A program made the translations under genes and the position numbers. From positions 11,156-75,155 of the forward strand of contig JAEWCC010000058.1 in NCBI GenBank assembly GCA_023390815.1: a DNA stretch of 64,000 nucleotides. The letters run 5' to 3'. Below are positions 47,955 to 57,570 of the stretch, in pieces. The notes below the pieces were generated by a model, which worked only from the letters and a program-made list of their open reading frames with translations, was not told where the DNA came from and ran no database searches. The stretch is from Bacillota bacterium. Lineage in GTDB: Bacteria; Bacillota; Clostridia; Christensenellales; SZUA-584. The first letter of the stretch is position 1, and every line of letters starts with the position of its first letter.

Positions 47955-49835
47955 ATGAGAAACTTTTTTAAACGCATTCAGGAGAAATTCCTCAGCCTCG
48001 CGATACGCACACGGCTGCTTATATTCATGCTGTTTCTCGCCATTATCCCGATGATCATTGTGCTCAATATTTCGATGGACACCTCAATCCGCGTAATTGA
48101 GAAGAACGCGGAACAGGCGAACGTCTCGTCGCTGAAGATGGCCGCCATCAACATCGACGCGCTGCTTACGGAATGTGTCAAACAGGGCAGAATGATATCG
48201 AAGGATACGATGATCCGAACGTATTTGAAGGAGCCGGACAGTCCGGTGCTCGAAAAGGAGGACGGAGCGCTCAATGACCGGCTGATGTTCCTTAAAGACT
48301 TCACGCTCAACGACATCTCGCTCACGTGCGTTATGGGCAAGAACGGGCTGATGATCAAATCTACGTACAGCTTCTTCAAGGACTCGGATTTCCGTGATAC
48401 CGACTGGTATCAAAAGGTCATCGCTTCGGACGGGCCGGTATGGTTTGACGCGCATGAGGACCAGTTCATGGTCATCAGCCGAACGAAGTTTAAATATGTG
48501 ACGATGGGCATGCCGGTCGTGGACATGACGACGGGGGAGAAGATCGGCGTTGTGCTGGTCGATATCCGGGACGACATTATCTACGAAAATATTCTGCACG
48601 CCACCAGCGGCGGGGGCAGCCAGATGCTGTTCTACGACGCGGATTACAATGCGATACTGCGCACCAATCAAAATGCGCTGGCCGGGGATATTCAAAAGGA
48701 ACTGATCCGCTACAAGATCGGCAGCGCCCCTGAGACAGCGGAAAACGGCACAGAGGCTGCGGGCAGTGCGGCGGAAGAAGCCTTCGACGCATCCGCTATC
48801 AGCAGTGTACAAAGCTTCCGCACATCCATCGCCGGCAAGGCGTACTACGTGTGCGTGGTCGATCTGGTATCCGGTTGGAAGATGGTGGACGTAATGTCCA
48901 TCGACGAACTGACGAAGGATACGAAGCAGATCGTACCCTTCTCCATCCTCGTCGCGATCGGGGTATGCGTTATAGCGGTATTCTTGTCGCTGCAGTTTTC
49001 GTCCAGCATCGCGCGGCCCATCAAAAGTCTGATCCGGCTGATGAAAAAGGTGGAGACGGGCGATTTTACCGGCAAGTTCCAGGTAAAGCACGCGGACGAG
49101 ATCGGCATGCTGGGCAACAGCTATAACATAATGCTGGACGAGATTGAACGGCTGATGAACACCGTGCTCGACGAGCAGCGGGAGCTGCTCAAAGCCCAGT
49201 TCAAGATATTGCAGGAGCAGATTAACCCGCATTTTCTCTATAATACGCTCGACTCGATCAACTGGCTCTCGCGCATGGGCCGCAACGATGAGGTTGTGGT
49301 GGTCGTAAACGCCTTTACCAAGCTGCTGCGCATCGCGCTCAGCAAAGGGCGGGACGTGATTACGGTCCGGGAGGAAGCGGAGCATGTCGGGTATTACCTC
49401 ACGATCCAGCAGATACGCTATAAGAATAAGCTCAACTATGAGGTGGATATCCCGGAGGATATGGGCGGGTATTATACGCTCAAGCTGATATTGCAGCCCA
49501 TCGTGGAGAACGCCATCTACCACGGCATCAAGGCCAAAAAGGGCGGCGGCGATATTTTTGTGAGCGGCAGGGAGCTGCAGGATTGTCTGGAGTTTACGGT
49601 CAGGGATACCGGCGGCGGGTTTGACGAAGACGCGCTGTCCGAACTGTGCGAAAATCTCAATAAGCCTTTCGGGGTCGCGTGGACGGGGGCGGGTTCGTTC
49701 GGCATCAAAAATGTCAGTGACCGCATCAAGGTATTCTTCGGATACCAGTACGGCCTGCGCTTTGTGAGCGTGAAGGGCGAGGGCACCACCGTGGTGATCA
49801 CGATACCGAAACTGAGGAAGTGGGAACAGATATGA
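47955..49835 (+). CDS. YesM-type sensor histidine kinase
   Basis: Membrane histidine kinase of 626 residues. It has two membrane spans (about 22-44 and 325-345) flanking a large extracellular dCache-like sensor domain, a HAMP domain, then the His_kinase core with EQINPHFLYNTLDSINWLS (phospho-acceptor His426) and a HATPase domain (QPIVENAIYHGI). The YesM class pairs with AraC-type response regulators; here that gene overlaps the kinase stop by 4 bases. A sugar-binding lipoprotein gene follows, which may present ligand to the sensor. Confidence 0.93.
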   Translation: MRNFFKRIQEKFLSLAIRTRLLIFMLFLAIIPMIIVLNISMDTSIRVIEKNAEQANVSSLKMAAINIDALLTECVKQGRMISKDTMIRTYLKEPDSPVLEKEDGALNDRLMFLKDFTLNDISLTCVMGKNGLMIKSTYSFFKDSDFRDTDWYQKVIASDGPVWFDAHEDQFMVISRTKFKYVTMGMPVVDMTTGEKIGVVLVDIRDDIIYENILHATSGGGSQMLFYDADYNAILRTNQNALAGDIQKELIRYKIGSAPETAENGTEAAGSAAEEAFDASAISSVQSFRTSIAGKAYYVCVVDLVSGWKMVDVMSIDELTKDTKQIVPFSILVAIGVCVIAVFLSLQFSSSIARPIKSLIRLMKKVETGDFTGKFQVKHADEIGMLGNSYNIMLDEIERLMNTVLDEQRELLKAQFKILQEQINPHFLYNTLDSINWLSRMGRNDEVVVVVNAFTKLLRIALSKGRDVITVREEAEHVGYYLTIQQIRYKNKLNYEVDIPEDMGGYYTLKLILQPIVENAIYHGIKAKKGGGDIFVSGRELQDCLEFTVRDTGGGFDEDALSELCENLNKPFGVAWTGAGSFGIKNVSDRIKVFFGYQYGLRFVSVKGEGTTVVITIPKLRKWEQI

Positions 49836-51415
49836 GAGTGATAGTGGCTGACGACGAGGAAATCATCCGCACCGGCGTGGTGGAACTGATCCCGTGGGAG
49901 CGGCTCGGATACGAGGTGGCGGGTGACGCCGAGGACGGCGAGGACGCGCTGGCGCTGATTCGCGAGACAAAGCCCGATGTGGTGATCACGGATATCAAGA
50001 TGCCGTTTCTTACGGGGATTGACCTGCTTAAAGAAATCAGAAAGATGCCCGAGCCGCCCTATACGATATTGCTCACCGGCTACGACGAATTCAAGTTCGC
50101 GCAGGAGGCGGTCAACAACGGCGCATACGCCTACCTGTTAAAACCCATCGAGCCCGCCGAGCTTGAAAAGATATTGCTCGATATCAAGGAGGATTACGAA
50201 AAAAAGCAGGCGGTGCGGGGGTATCTTAAAGAACTCAGCACCGAGTCCGGCTTCAAAAGGCAGCTGTTCGGGCTCAGCGAGTCGGACGAGATTGAGCGGC
50301 TGCTCCGGGAATACGGGGTGGACCCCGGAACGCTGTTCTTCAGCGTGATGATATTTGAAATCGACGACAGTACGCGGCATGCTCAGTCCGAAGGCGCCGA
50401 TCAGGTCGAGCGCGCAAAGGCCATCATGTTTGAAGCCATCCGTGGCGAAAACGGGGGGAACTCCCGCGCGGTAATCGCGGAGAACCGAGGCTTCATGTTC
50501 ACCATCGTGACCTGGGATGATGACCGGGATAAGCTCAAAGCAGCCAATGCGCAAATGGCGCAGGCTGTGCGGCAGCGGATTGAGGGAACGGGCATCAGCC
50601 TCACGATGGCGGCGGGCAGCGTTTACTCCGGAACCGGCGATATTCGGACATCCTACGAGGAGGCCATCAAGGCGCTGTCGGTCAAGTTTCTCGCCGGGCA
50701 GAACCAGGACCTGTATTTTGAGAGTTTTGCGGACAGCATATCCCAACAGGAAAACGAAATATTCGATATCGAAGATATTGCCGGTCGGCTCAGCTTTGAA
50801 AGCCGGGAAGCCCTGACTGCCTCGTTTGACCGTATCATGGACGGCATCCGGCGCAAAGGCGCGTATTCCGCGCTGTATCTCCAGCTGGTCATCACCAACA
50901 TCTATATCTGCGCGTTGCAGACGCTGCGCAAGGCCGAGGTGGATGTGGAAAGAACATTCGGCAATCCGCTGCGCAGATACGAAGCGGTGCTGCAGCATGA
51001 AACCGTGGATGAGCGTGTGGACGGTATGAAAGCGCTGATACTCGAGATGTATGCCGCCATCGAGAACAGCCGCAGGAACGCGTTTTCCGGCGCCATTGCG
51101 CAGGCAGAGGCGTATATCCTGGAACATTTCAGCGATAAGGAGCTGAGCCTCTCCGACGTGACGAAGCATATCGCCGCCTCTCAGGCGCACTTCTGCGTCG
51201 AGTTTAAAAAGAAGACCGGGGAGACGTTTGTGGATTACCTGACGCGCATCCGCATGGAAAAGGCGCGCGAACTGCTGACGCTGAGCGACCGCAAGGTTTA
51301 CGAGATTTCCGAGATGGTAGGCTACGATAACGCCACGTATTTCAGTACCTTGTTCAGGAAGCACTTCGGGGTATCGCCTTCCGAGCTGAAAGCAACGCTC
51401 AAACGGACTGAATAA
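49832..51415 (+). CDS. YesN-type response regulator with AraC DNA-binding domain
   Basis: A 527-residue response regulator. The receiver domain (1-120) contains phospho-acceptor Asp54 (VVITDIKMP) and LLKPIE. A middle region of about 280 residues, as in other YesN proteins, is followed by the C-terminal AraC helix-turn-helix pair (FSDKELSLSDVTKHIAAS, VYEISEMVGYDNATYFSTLF). ATG 49832 overlaps the kinase stop. Likely target: the binding-protein and ABC operons downstream. Confidence 0.93.
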   Translation: MRVIVADDEEIIRTGVVELIPWERLGYEVAGDAEDGEDALALIRETKPDVVITDIKMPFLTGIDLLKEIRKMPEPPYTILLTGYDEFKFAQEAVNNGAYAYLLKPIEPAELEKILLDIKEDYEKKQAVRGYLKELSTESGFKRQLFGLSESDEIERLLREYGVDPGTLFFSVMIFEIDDSTRHAQSEGADQVERAKAIMFEAIRGENGGNSRAVIAENRGFMFTIVTWDDDRDKLKAANAQMAQAVRQRIEGTGISLTMAAGSVYSGTGDIRTSYEEAIKALSVKFLAGQNQDLYFESFADSISQQENEIFDIEDIAGRLSFESREALTASFDRIMDGIRRKGAYSALYLQLVITNIYICALQTLRKAEVDVERTFGNPLRRYEAVLQHETVDERVDGMKALILEMYAAIENSRRNAFSGAIAQAEAYILEHFSDKELSLSDVTKHIAASQAHFCVEFKKKTGETFVDYLTRIRMEKARELLTLSDRKVYEISEMVGYDNATYFSTLFRKHFGVSPSELKATLKRTE

Positions 51416-51527
51416 GCCGTAAAATCACGGATGTAAGCGATGACGCCGGGCTCCTTGACGATGGAGCCGGGGGCGTGTACACTGAGGGTACCGCATTGCC
51501 ATGATGAATAGGAGGAGAGAACCGCAC

Positions 51528-52514
51528 ATGAGAAGATTTCCCGCTGCGATCACGTTACTCCTGGTGTTTGCATTATTCATCACGCTGACAGGCTGCAATA
51601 CCGGCACCGCGGAAAGCCATTCCGGTACAGAGAGCGCCGCCGACGGCGTCATCCGGATCGGCTTTTCCCAGACAGGCAATCAGGTAGGATGGCGAATCGC
51701 CCAGACCAACAGCATACTAGACGAGGCAAAGGCAAGAGGCTATGAGATGGTTTACACCGACGCGCAGGAGGATACTCAGCAGCAGATTGAAGACGTCAGA
51801 TACATCATCAGCCAGAACGTGGATTACCTGATATTCGATCCGAGGGAATACGAGGCCTCGGCCGGGGCGCTCGAAATCGCGAAGGAGGCGGGAGTTCCCG
51901 TGATCGTGGTGGACCGCGAAGTAACGGGGGTGGCCGGTACGGACTTCGTCACGCTGATCGCGCCCGACTTCTATTGGGAGGGCAAGGCCGCCGGGGAATG
52001 GCTGCTTCACGCCCGAAACGGACAGGCAAGGATCGTAGAGATCACCGGAACGCCCGGTTCCTCCGCCATGATCGACCGGCAGAAGGGCTTCATGGAGATC
52101 GTGAATGCGCAGCAAGGCATGGAGATCGTTACCTCCGAATCGGGTAATTTTACGCGTGAAGAAGCGCAGAAGACCATGGAGGGTGTCATCGAGTCGATAC
52201 CCGGCCAGTTCGATACCATATTCGTGCACAACGACGACATGGCTATCGGCGTATTGCAGGCGCTCAAGGCTGCGGGCATTATGCCGGGCAAAGACGTGAT
52301 GGTGATCGGCATCGACGGCCAGAAGGAAGCGGTGCAGGCGATCATCGACGGCGAGATGGCGTGTACGGTTACGTGCAGCCCGAACTACGGCCCCCTCGTG
52401 TTTGATACCATTGAAGCGCTGATGGACGGCGAGACGGTGCCCGAGAGCATTGTAATGCCCGATTATGTGATCGACCGCACCAACGCGCCGAAGGAACTCG
52501 AAAAGGCGTTCTAG
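51528..52514 (+). CDS. sugar-binding lipoprotein (RbsB-like), possibly a sensor
   Basis: Periplasmic-binding-protein fold of the ribose/galactose type, 328 residues, lipid-anchored (LFITLTGC). Features include IGFSQTGNQVGWRIAQTNSI, DYLIFDPREYEA, FDTIFVHNDDMAIG and GIDGQKEAV. ATG 51528 is preferred because a GGAGGAGAG lies upstream. A strong terminator follows, so it is transcribed with or after YesMN and apart from the ABC operon. This placement suggests it delivers ligand to the YesM sensor, though it could also serve the transporter. Confidence 0.88.
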   Translation: MRRFPAAITLLLVFALFITLTGCNTGTAESHSGTESAADGVIRIGFSQTGNQVGWRIAQTNSILDEAKARGYEMVYTDAQEDTQQQIEDVRYIISQNVDYLIFDPREYEASAGALEIAKEAGVPVIVVDREVTGVAGTDFVTLIAPDFYWEGKAAGEWLLHARNGQARIVEITGTPGSSAMIDRQKGFMEIVNAQQGMEIVTSESGNFTREEAQKTMEGVIESIPGQFDTIFVHNDDMAIGVLQALKAAGIMPGKDVMVIGIDGQKEAVQAIIDGEMACTVTCSPNYGPLVFDTIEALMDGETVPESIVMPDYVIDRTNAPKELEKAF

Positions 52515-52531
52515 CTGACCCCAAACCCGAT

Positions 52532-52564
52532 ATCCCCCTGTCGCCGGACAGCGGGGATTTTTTA
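52532..52564 (+). terminator. terminator after the first binding protein gene
   Basis: ATCCCC plus CTGTC pair with GACAG and GGGGAT (one bulged C), followed by seven T residues. It separates the sensing block from the ABC operon. Confidence 0.85.
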
Positions 52565-52750
52565 TTACTTTTTTCTTCGTGTATATCATCACTCCATAAG
52601 ATAGTGAAAGAAATCTGAAGGATACTTTATTCAGCTTATTAGGCGCGCCCTCTATACTTTTCTTTGTAAAGACCAATCCGTAGGGGACATTCAATTCACT
52701 TGGTTTAAATCAATTCAACGGCTTTAAGCAAATCCATAAGGGGGGTCGTC

Positions 52751-54253
52751 ATGGCCGGTAAGTATCTCGAAATGGAGTCCATTTGCAAGAACTACCCGGG
52801 CGTCAAGGCGCTTAAGAATGTACATTTCAGCGTGGGCGAGGGGGAGATCGTCGCGCTGGTGGGAGAAAACGGCGCGGGGAAGTCCACGTTGATGAACATT
52901 TTGGGCGGCGTCATCAAACGCGACAGCGGAAAGATCCGTATTGCGGGCAGCGAGGCAGACATCCACTCGGTAGCGGACGCACAGCGCGAGGGCATCGCGT
53001 TCATTCATCAGGAGTTGTCGCTGTTCGGGCAGCTCTCCGTACAGGAGAACCTGTTTATCGACAACCTGAAGGCCGTAAAAGGCGGCGTACCCTGCTTCAT
53101 CAGCAAAACGAAAATGCGCAAAAAGACCGAGGAAATTTTCAAGGAACTCGATATCCATATTCCGCCCGCGCTGAAGGTGAGCAAGCTGCCGATGGGCGAG
53201 CAGCAGATGGTCGAAATCGCCTCCGCCGTAATGAAGGACGCCAAGATCATCATCCTTGACGAACCGACGACCTCTCTCGCGAGCCGGGAGCGCGACAAGC
53301 TGCACGAGATCATGCGCAAGCTGCGCAGCGAGGGCAAGCTGATCATCTACATCACGCACGAGATCGAGAACGCCATCCGTATGAGCGACCGCGTGGTGTG
53401 CCTGCGCGACGGCGAAAACGCCGGAGAACAGGCGAGCGAAGGGCTTAAAAAGCCCGAGGTGGTGTCCATGATGATCGGCACCAAAGAAGGCAAAAACTTT
53501 GTCAAGACGGAGCGTCGTGTTGAAGACCGGACGGTGCTCGAGTTTAAGGATATTAAAACGGCATCCAAACTGAACGGAGTCAGCCTGGCGCTTAAAAAGG
53601 GTGAGGTGCTGGGTTTGTACGGCCTGATCGGCTCGGGCCGGACGGAGCTGGTGCGAGCACTCTATGGGCTGGACCGGATTACGGAAGGCGAAATATTGCT
53701 GGACGGCAAACGGATTAACCGGCCATCGCCGAAGGCGCTAAAAGAAAAGGGCGTTGCGTGGCTGACCGAGAACCGGCGCGACGAGGGGCTGTTCCTGGAG
53801 CTGGGCATACACTTCAACGTTTCCGTGACGAACCTGAAAAAGTTCGCCGCGGGTGTGCTCGGGATCATGAACAAGCCGCGCGAAACCGTGGCGGTGGAGG
53901 ACGCGATCCGCAGGCTGCAGATTGCGACGCCCGGCATGTACCAGCTGGCGGGCAAGCTCTCGGGCGGCAACCAGCAGAAGGTGGTCATTGCCAAATGGCT
54001 GCACCTCAATCCCCGCGTGTTCATCCTCGACGAACCCACCAAGGGCATCGACGTGGGCGCGAAAAACGAGATCTACCGCCTGATCGACCAGATCGCGGGC
54101 GAGGGGGTCTCGATCCTGCTGATTTCGTCCGAGATCGAGGAGATCATCGGCATCAGCGACCGCGTCATCGCAATGGCGAACGGCCGCGTGGCAGGCGAGT
54201 TGAATGGTCGGGACATTAACAATACCAACATCATCAAATACGCAATGAGCTGA
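52751..54253 (+). CDS. sugar ABC transporter ATP-binding protein (RbsA-like)
   Basis: A 500-residue double ABC ATPase of the ribose/galactose importer class. The N-terminal half has Walker A GENGAGKST, signature-region LPMGEQQMVEIA, and Walker B IIILDEPTTSL. The C-terminal half has the degenerate Walker A GLIGSGRTEL, signature LSGGNQQKVVIAKWL and VFILDEPTKGIDVGAK. AAGGGGGG precedes the ATG. It energises the two permeases encoded downstream. The 185-base region upstream, after the terminator, should hold the promoter and a YesN site. Confidence 0.95.
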   Translation: MAGKYLEMESICKNYPGVKALKNVHFSVGEGEIVALVGENGAGKSTLMNILGGVIKRDSGKIRIAGSEADIHSVADAQREGIAFIHQELSLFGQLSVQENLFIDNLKAVKGGVPCFISKTKMRKKTEEIFKELDIHIPPALKVSKLPMGEQQMVEIASAVMKDAKIIILDEPTTSLASRERDKLHEIMRKLRSEGKLIIYITHEIENAIRMSDRVVCLRDGENAGEQASEGLKKPEVVSMMIGTKEGKNFVKTERRVEDRTVLEFKDIKTASKLNGVSLALKKGEVLGLYGLIGSGRTELVRALYGLDRITEGEILLDGKRINRPSPKALKEKGVAWLTENRRDEGLFLELGIHFNVSVTNLKKFAAGVLGIMNKPRETVAVEDAIRRLQIATPGMYQLAGKLSGGNQQKVVIAKWLHLNPRVFILDEPTKGIDVGAKNEIYRLIDQIAGEGVSILLISSEIEEIIGISDRVIAMANGRVAGELNGRDINNTNIIKYAMS

Positions 54254-54265
54254 CGGAGGTTTGCC

Positions 54266-55246
54266 GTGACACCATCCAAACTGAAAAACCCCTTGGCCAG
54301 TAAAAGCTTCTGGCTGGGCAATATCGTTTACATCGTCGTGGCGCTGGCTTTTATCGCGTTCGCTGTATTAAACCCGCTGTTCATCAGCCGTGATAATATG
54401 CTCAGCTTGGTCAAGCAGTCTTGTACGATGATCATCGTGGGTATCGGTATGACGATGTGCATGCTCACGCGCGGCATCGATCTCTCGGTCGGCTCGGTGA
54501 TGTATGTTTCCGCAGTGGGTATGTACCTGGCGATGGACGCGTGGGAAGGCCTGCCCATCGGCGTGGTCATCCTCGTGGGTATGGCCATCGGCCTTGCGAT
54601 CGGCTTGCTCAACGGCTTGCTCGTCGCGGTGCTCAAGGTATACGCGCTGCTGCCTACGCTCGCCACCATGTACGCGTTTCGCGGTATCGGCCTCTCCATC
54701 GCAGGAGCTTCCGTAAGCCAGATGCCCATGAAATGGACGGCGCTCGTTGCGGCCAACTGGCTCGGCATCCCCGTATACATATTCGTCACGCTGGCGCTGG
54801 CGATCGCGGCGCAGATATTTTTGAACCACACCGCCCTGGGGCGGCGCATATACGCCACGGGAGATAACGAGAAGATGGCGCGGGAAAAGGGTATCAACAC
54901 GTTCGGCGTCAAGCTGTTTGTGTACGCGATGAGCGGCTTGATGGCCGCACTGGCGGCGGTACTCTCGTCTGCCATGACGATGCAGGCCTCGTTCACACTG
55001 GGCGACGGCTTCGAGTTTAAGGTGATTACCGCGGCGGTGCTGGGCGGCGTGAGCTTAAACGGCGGGCGCGGTACTGTGCTGCCGGGCATTATCATCGGTG
55101 CGGTCATCTTGTCCTTCATCTCCAACCTGCTCGTGCTAATGAAGGCCAACCCCTATTCGTACGACATGGTGTACGCGCTCGTGATATTCGCGGTCGTCGT
55201 GCTGGACACAGTTAAAATTCGCAGCGAGGAACGCAGCGCTGCGTGA
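54266..55246 (+). CDS. sugar ABC transporter permease (RbsC-like), first
   Basis: A 326-residue membrane permease of the ribose/xylose type with about nine spans. The family blocks GIGMTMCMLTRGIDLSVGSVM, NGLLVAVLKVYALLPTLATM, YATGDNEKMAREKGIN and the EAA-like region with GGVSLNGGRGTVLPGIIIGA are present. It starts with GTG at 54266, with ACGGAGG upstream, 12 bases after the ATPase. It probably pairs with the second permease at 56411 as a heterodimer. Confidence 0.94.
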   Translation: MTPSKLKNPLASKSFWLGNIVYIVVALAFIAFAVLNPLFISRDNMLSLVKQSCTMIIVGIGMTMCMLTRGIDLSVGSVMYVSAVGMYLAMDAWEGLPIGVVILVGMAIGLAIGLLNGLLVAVLKVYALLPTLATMYAFRGIGLSIAGASVSQMPMKWTALVAANWLGIPVYIFVTLALAIAAQIFLNHTALGRRIYATGDNEKMAREKGINTFGVKLFVYAMSGLMAALAAVLSSAMTMQASFTLGDGFEFKVITAAVLGGVSLNGGRGTVLPGIIIGAVILSFISNLLVLMKANPYSYDMVYALVIFAVVVLDTVKIRSEERSAA

Positions 55247-55273
55247 TATTACCTTCTTGAAAGGAGAACCGGT

Positions 55274-56341
55274 ATGAAGAAAACCAGATTGGCTTTAGTC
55301 CTGGCGCTTTGCGCGCTGATGATCGTATCGATCGTCGGCTGCACGGCGAAGCCCGTGGAGGAGTCCTCGCAGGCCCCAGAGACCTCGCAGGCGACTGTCA
55401 CCGAGAGCACAGAGGTGAGCGCGCCGGATGAAACAGGGCCGGTCAAAATCGGAATCGCGATGGGGGCGATACAGTCCACGTTCTGTGAAGGGCTGCGCGA
55501 CGGCGCTGCCGCGAAGGTGAAGGAGCTGGGCGGCGAAGCGGTGGTCGTGGTGGCGGATGGCGATGCGACGCTGCAGGCGACGCAGATTGAAGACCTCGTG
55601 GCGCAGGGCTGCAAGGCAATCATCTGCTTTGCGAACGACACCGACGCGATCGTGGCATCCGCACAGTACTGCCACGACAAGGGTGTTATTTTCGCAGAAG
55701 CTTCGAGAATTTCCACGGACATGACGTACATCGACCTGGCGCTGGGCTTTGATAACGGCCAGCAGGCGCTGATTTGCGGTGAGGCGATTGTGGCGGGGGC
55801 GAAGGATGTGGGCTACGACAAACTCAAATGCATCGAGTTCGTCGGTTCGCTGACCGATCAGAACGCCATTGAGCGCCAGCAGTACTTCGAGGAATTTGCG
55901 GCGGCCAACAACATCGAGATCGTCGGGACCGTGCTGACCGAATGGGACGCGGAGATTGCTTACAACCGCTTCAGGGACGCGATCACCGCGTGCGGCGGCG
56001 ACTTCAACTGCATCTACGCGGCGTCCGACTTCCTGTTCACGCCTATCATGTCTGCGCTGTCTGAGACGGGCAACTGGGTTGTGAAGGGGCAGCAGGGCTA
56101 CAAGGTCATCGTCGGCATCGACGGCGCTCCCGATGCGCTCGAGAAGATTCGTACGGGCTATATCTACATGGTCGCCAACACCGACGTCATGCAGCTGGGC
56201 GCTGCGACGGCAGAGAAGGTATGGGATATGGTGAAGAACGGTACGACATATGAAGGCGACAAAAAGCTCATCATCATCGACGCGCAGACGATCACGGCTG
56301 AAAATTGCGACGACCCCGCAATCTGGGGCAACAACTATTAA
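55274..56341 (+). CDS. sugar-binding lipoprotein (RbsB-like), transport component
   Basis: A 355-residue substrate-binding lipoprotein (signal ending IVSIVGC) with a Thr/Ser/Glu linker, then the ribose-type fold: KIGIAMGAIQSTFCEGLRDG, LVAQGCKAIICFANDTDAI, VGIDGAPDALEKIRTGYI. It sits between the two permease genes, so it is the likely delivery protein of the importer. AAAGGAG precedes the ATG. It differs clearly from the binding protein at 51528, so the two may bind different forms of the sugar or have different roles. Confidence 0.93.
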   Translation: MKKTRLALVLALCALMIVSIVGCTAKPVEESSQAPETSQATVTESTEVSAPDETGPVKIGIAMGAIQSTFCEGLRDGAAAKVKELGGEAVVVVADGDATLQATQIEDLVAQGCKAIICFANDTDAIVASAQYCHDKGVIFAEASRISTDMTYIDLALGFDNGQQALICGEAIVAGAKDVGYDKLKCIEFVGSLTDQNAIERQQYFEEFAAANNIEIVGTVLTEWDAEIAYNRFRDAITACGGDFNCIYAASDFLFTPIMSALSETGNWVVKGQQGYKVIVGIDGAPDALEKIRTGYIYMVANTDVMQLGAATAEKVWDMVKNGTTYEGDKKLIIIDAQTITAENCDDPAIWGNNY

Positions 56342-56370
56342 TCCTATTTCCTAATAATGCAACGACCTGT

Positions 56371-56393
56371 GCCGGCGGCGCTTCGCCGCCGGC
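56371..56393 (+). repeat. GC hairpin between binding-protein and permease genes
   Basis: GCCGGCGGCG and CGCCGCCGGC pair perfectly over a 3-base loop. With no T run it is not a terminator; such hairpins after binding-protein genes commonly protect that part of the mRNA and raise binding-protein levels over permease. Confidence 0.75.
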
Positions 56394-56410
56394 CTGGGTA
56401 CGGAGGACGT

Positions 56411-57448
56411 ATGAAAGTGTGGACTGTAACATTGGCGTGGATGCGCCGGTATCCCGTCGCGGTGGTCGCGATCCTCGCGGCAGCGGCGATGAGCCTGTTT
56501 GTGCCGGGCTTCGCGACGGCGACGAACTTTTCCGCGGTGGGGGCTCAGCTTTCCTATATCGGCATCTGCACGACCGGGCTGGCGTTCATCCTGATCGGCG
56601 GCGGCAACGATTTGAGCCTCGGTACGGCGATGTCCGCGAGCGCCGTCATATCCGGCCTTGTTATGATCAATATCCCGGGCGGCGGGGCGACGCCGATCGG
56701 CCTCGTTTGTATACTCGCGGTCAGCCTGCTGTTTGCCGCGGTCAACGGCTACTTTGTCGCGTACATTAAAGTTAATTCGTTCATGATGACGCTGATTACC
56801 CAGTTCCTGTTCCGCGGGCTTGCGCTGCTGCTGACAAATTCGCTTTCGGTCAAGGGGTTGCCGGAGAGCTTTGTCTCATTGGGAAAGGCCACGCTCTGGG
56901 GCGTGCCGGTATCCATACTCGTAATGCTGGCGTTCTTTGCCGCGGGGCAGTTCGTGCTCTCCAAAACGAGTTATGGCCGCAAACTCATCGCCACCGGCTC
57001 GAACGAAAAAGCGGCGCGGCTCGTGGGCATATCCACCAGCGGTGTGCTGTTCAGGGCTTACCTGTTCGGCGGGCTGTGCAACGCCGTATCGGCAGTTATC
57101 CTTGTAGGCAAGCTCTCTGTGGCAAACCCCACGATGGGCAACGACTTGTTTCTGGATATCATCAGCGCGGCGGTAATCGGCGGTTGCAGCCTGTTCGGCG
57201 GCAAAGGCTCCGTGGTGGGCGCGGCATTCGGCGTGCTGCTGTTCGGCCTCATTTCTAACGGCCTCAATATGCTGGGTGTGCCATATCAGGACACCAAATG
57301 GATTAAGGGGTTGATCATTCTCGTCGCGATTTCGATGGATACCATCAACGAAAAGCTGACAGCCCGCAACATGCTGCGGTTTGCAACCGCCGAAGACAGC
57401 AAGGCGCATGCGCAGGATACTGATAAAACCCTGTCGATGGCGGACTGA
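56411..57448 (+). CDS. sugar ABC transporter permease (RbsC-like), second
   Basis: A 345-residue permease of the same family, with GICTTGLAFILIGGGNDLSLGTAM, NGYFVAYIKVNSFMMTLITQ and IATGSNEKAARLVGIS. The ATG at 56411 follows ACGGAGG; the upstream frame runs through the hairpin. Having two different permease genes with one ATPase implies a heteromeric channel. The gene ends about 120 bases before the LacI regulator. Confidence 0.93.
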   Translation: MKVWTVTLAWMRRYPVAVVAILAAAAMSLFVPGFATATNFSAVGAQLSYIGICTTGLAFILIGGGNDLSLGTAMSASAVISGLVMINIPGGGATPIGLVCILAVSLLFAAVNGYFVAYIKVNSFMMTLITQFLFRGLALLLTNSLSVKGLPESFVSLGKATLWGVPVSILVMLAFFAAGQFVLSKTSYGRKLIATGSNEKAARLVGISTSGVLFRAYLFGGLCNAVSAVILVGKLSVANPTMGNDLFLDIISAAVIGGCSLFGGKGSVVGAAFGVLLFGLISNGLNMLGVPYQDTKWIKGLIILVAISMDTINEKLTARNMLRFATAEDSKAHAQDTDKTLSMAD

Positions 57449-57530
57449 CGTGAGTTTAAGCGTAGTTTAAGAATGCGTAAATATATTTTGTAAATGAACA
57501 GGAATATGGACCGGGAGTGTAGAATATATA

Positions 57531-57550
57531 TTGCGTAAGCGCTTACGCAA
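57531..57550 (+). promoter_or_regulatory. perfect 20-bp LacI-type operator
   Basis: TTGCGTAAGC followed by its exact complement GCTTACGCAA: a perfect palindrome with the central CG typical of LacI/CcpA-family operators. It starts 5 bases after a candidate -10 (TAGAAT, 57520-57525), over the transcription start, and 21 bases before the LacI ATG. Most simply an autorepression site. Confidence 0.8.
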
Positions 57551-57570
57551 ATTCTCAAAGGACGACCGGC

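Noticed and set aside
48084..49523. Minus-strand open frame of 479 codons
   Set aside because: Antisense to the YesM kinase, whose domains are unmistakable; composition (His/Arg/Asp-rich) is that of a shadow frame in GC-rich DNA.
50138..51364. Minus-strand open frame of 408 codons
   Set aside because: Antisense to the YesN regulator; no domain or start signal.
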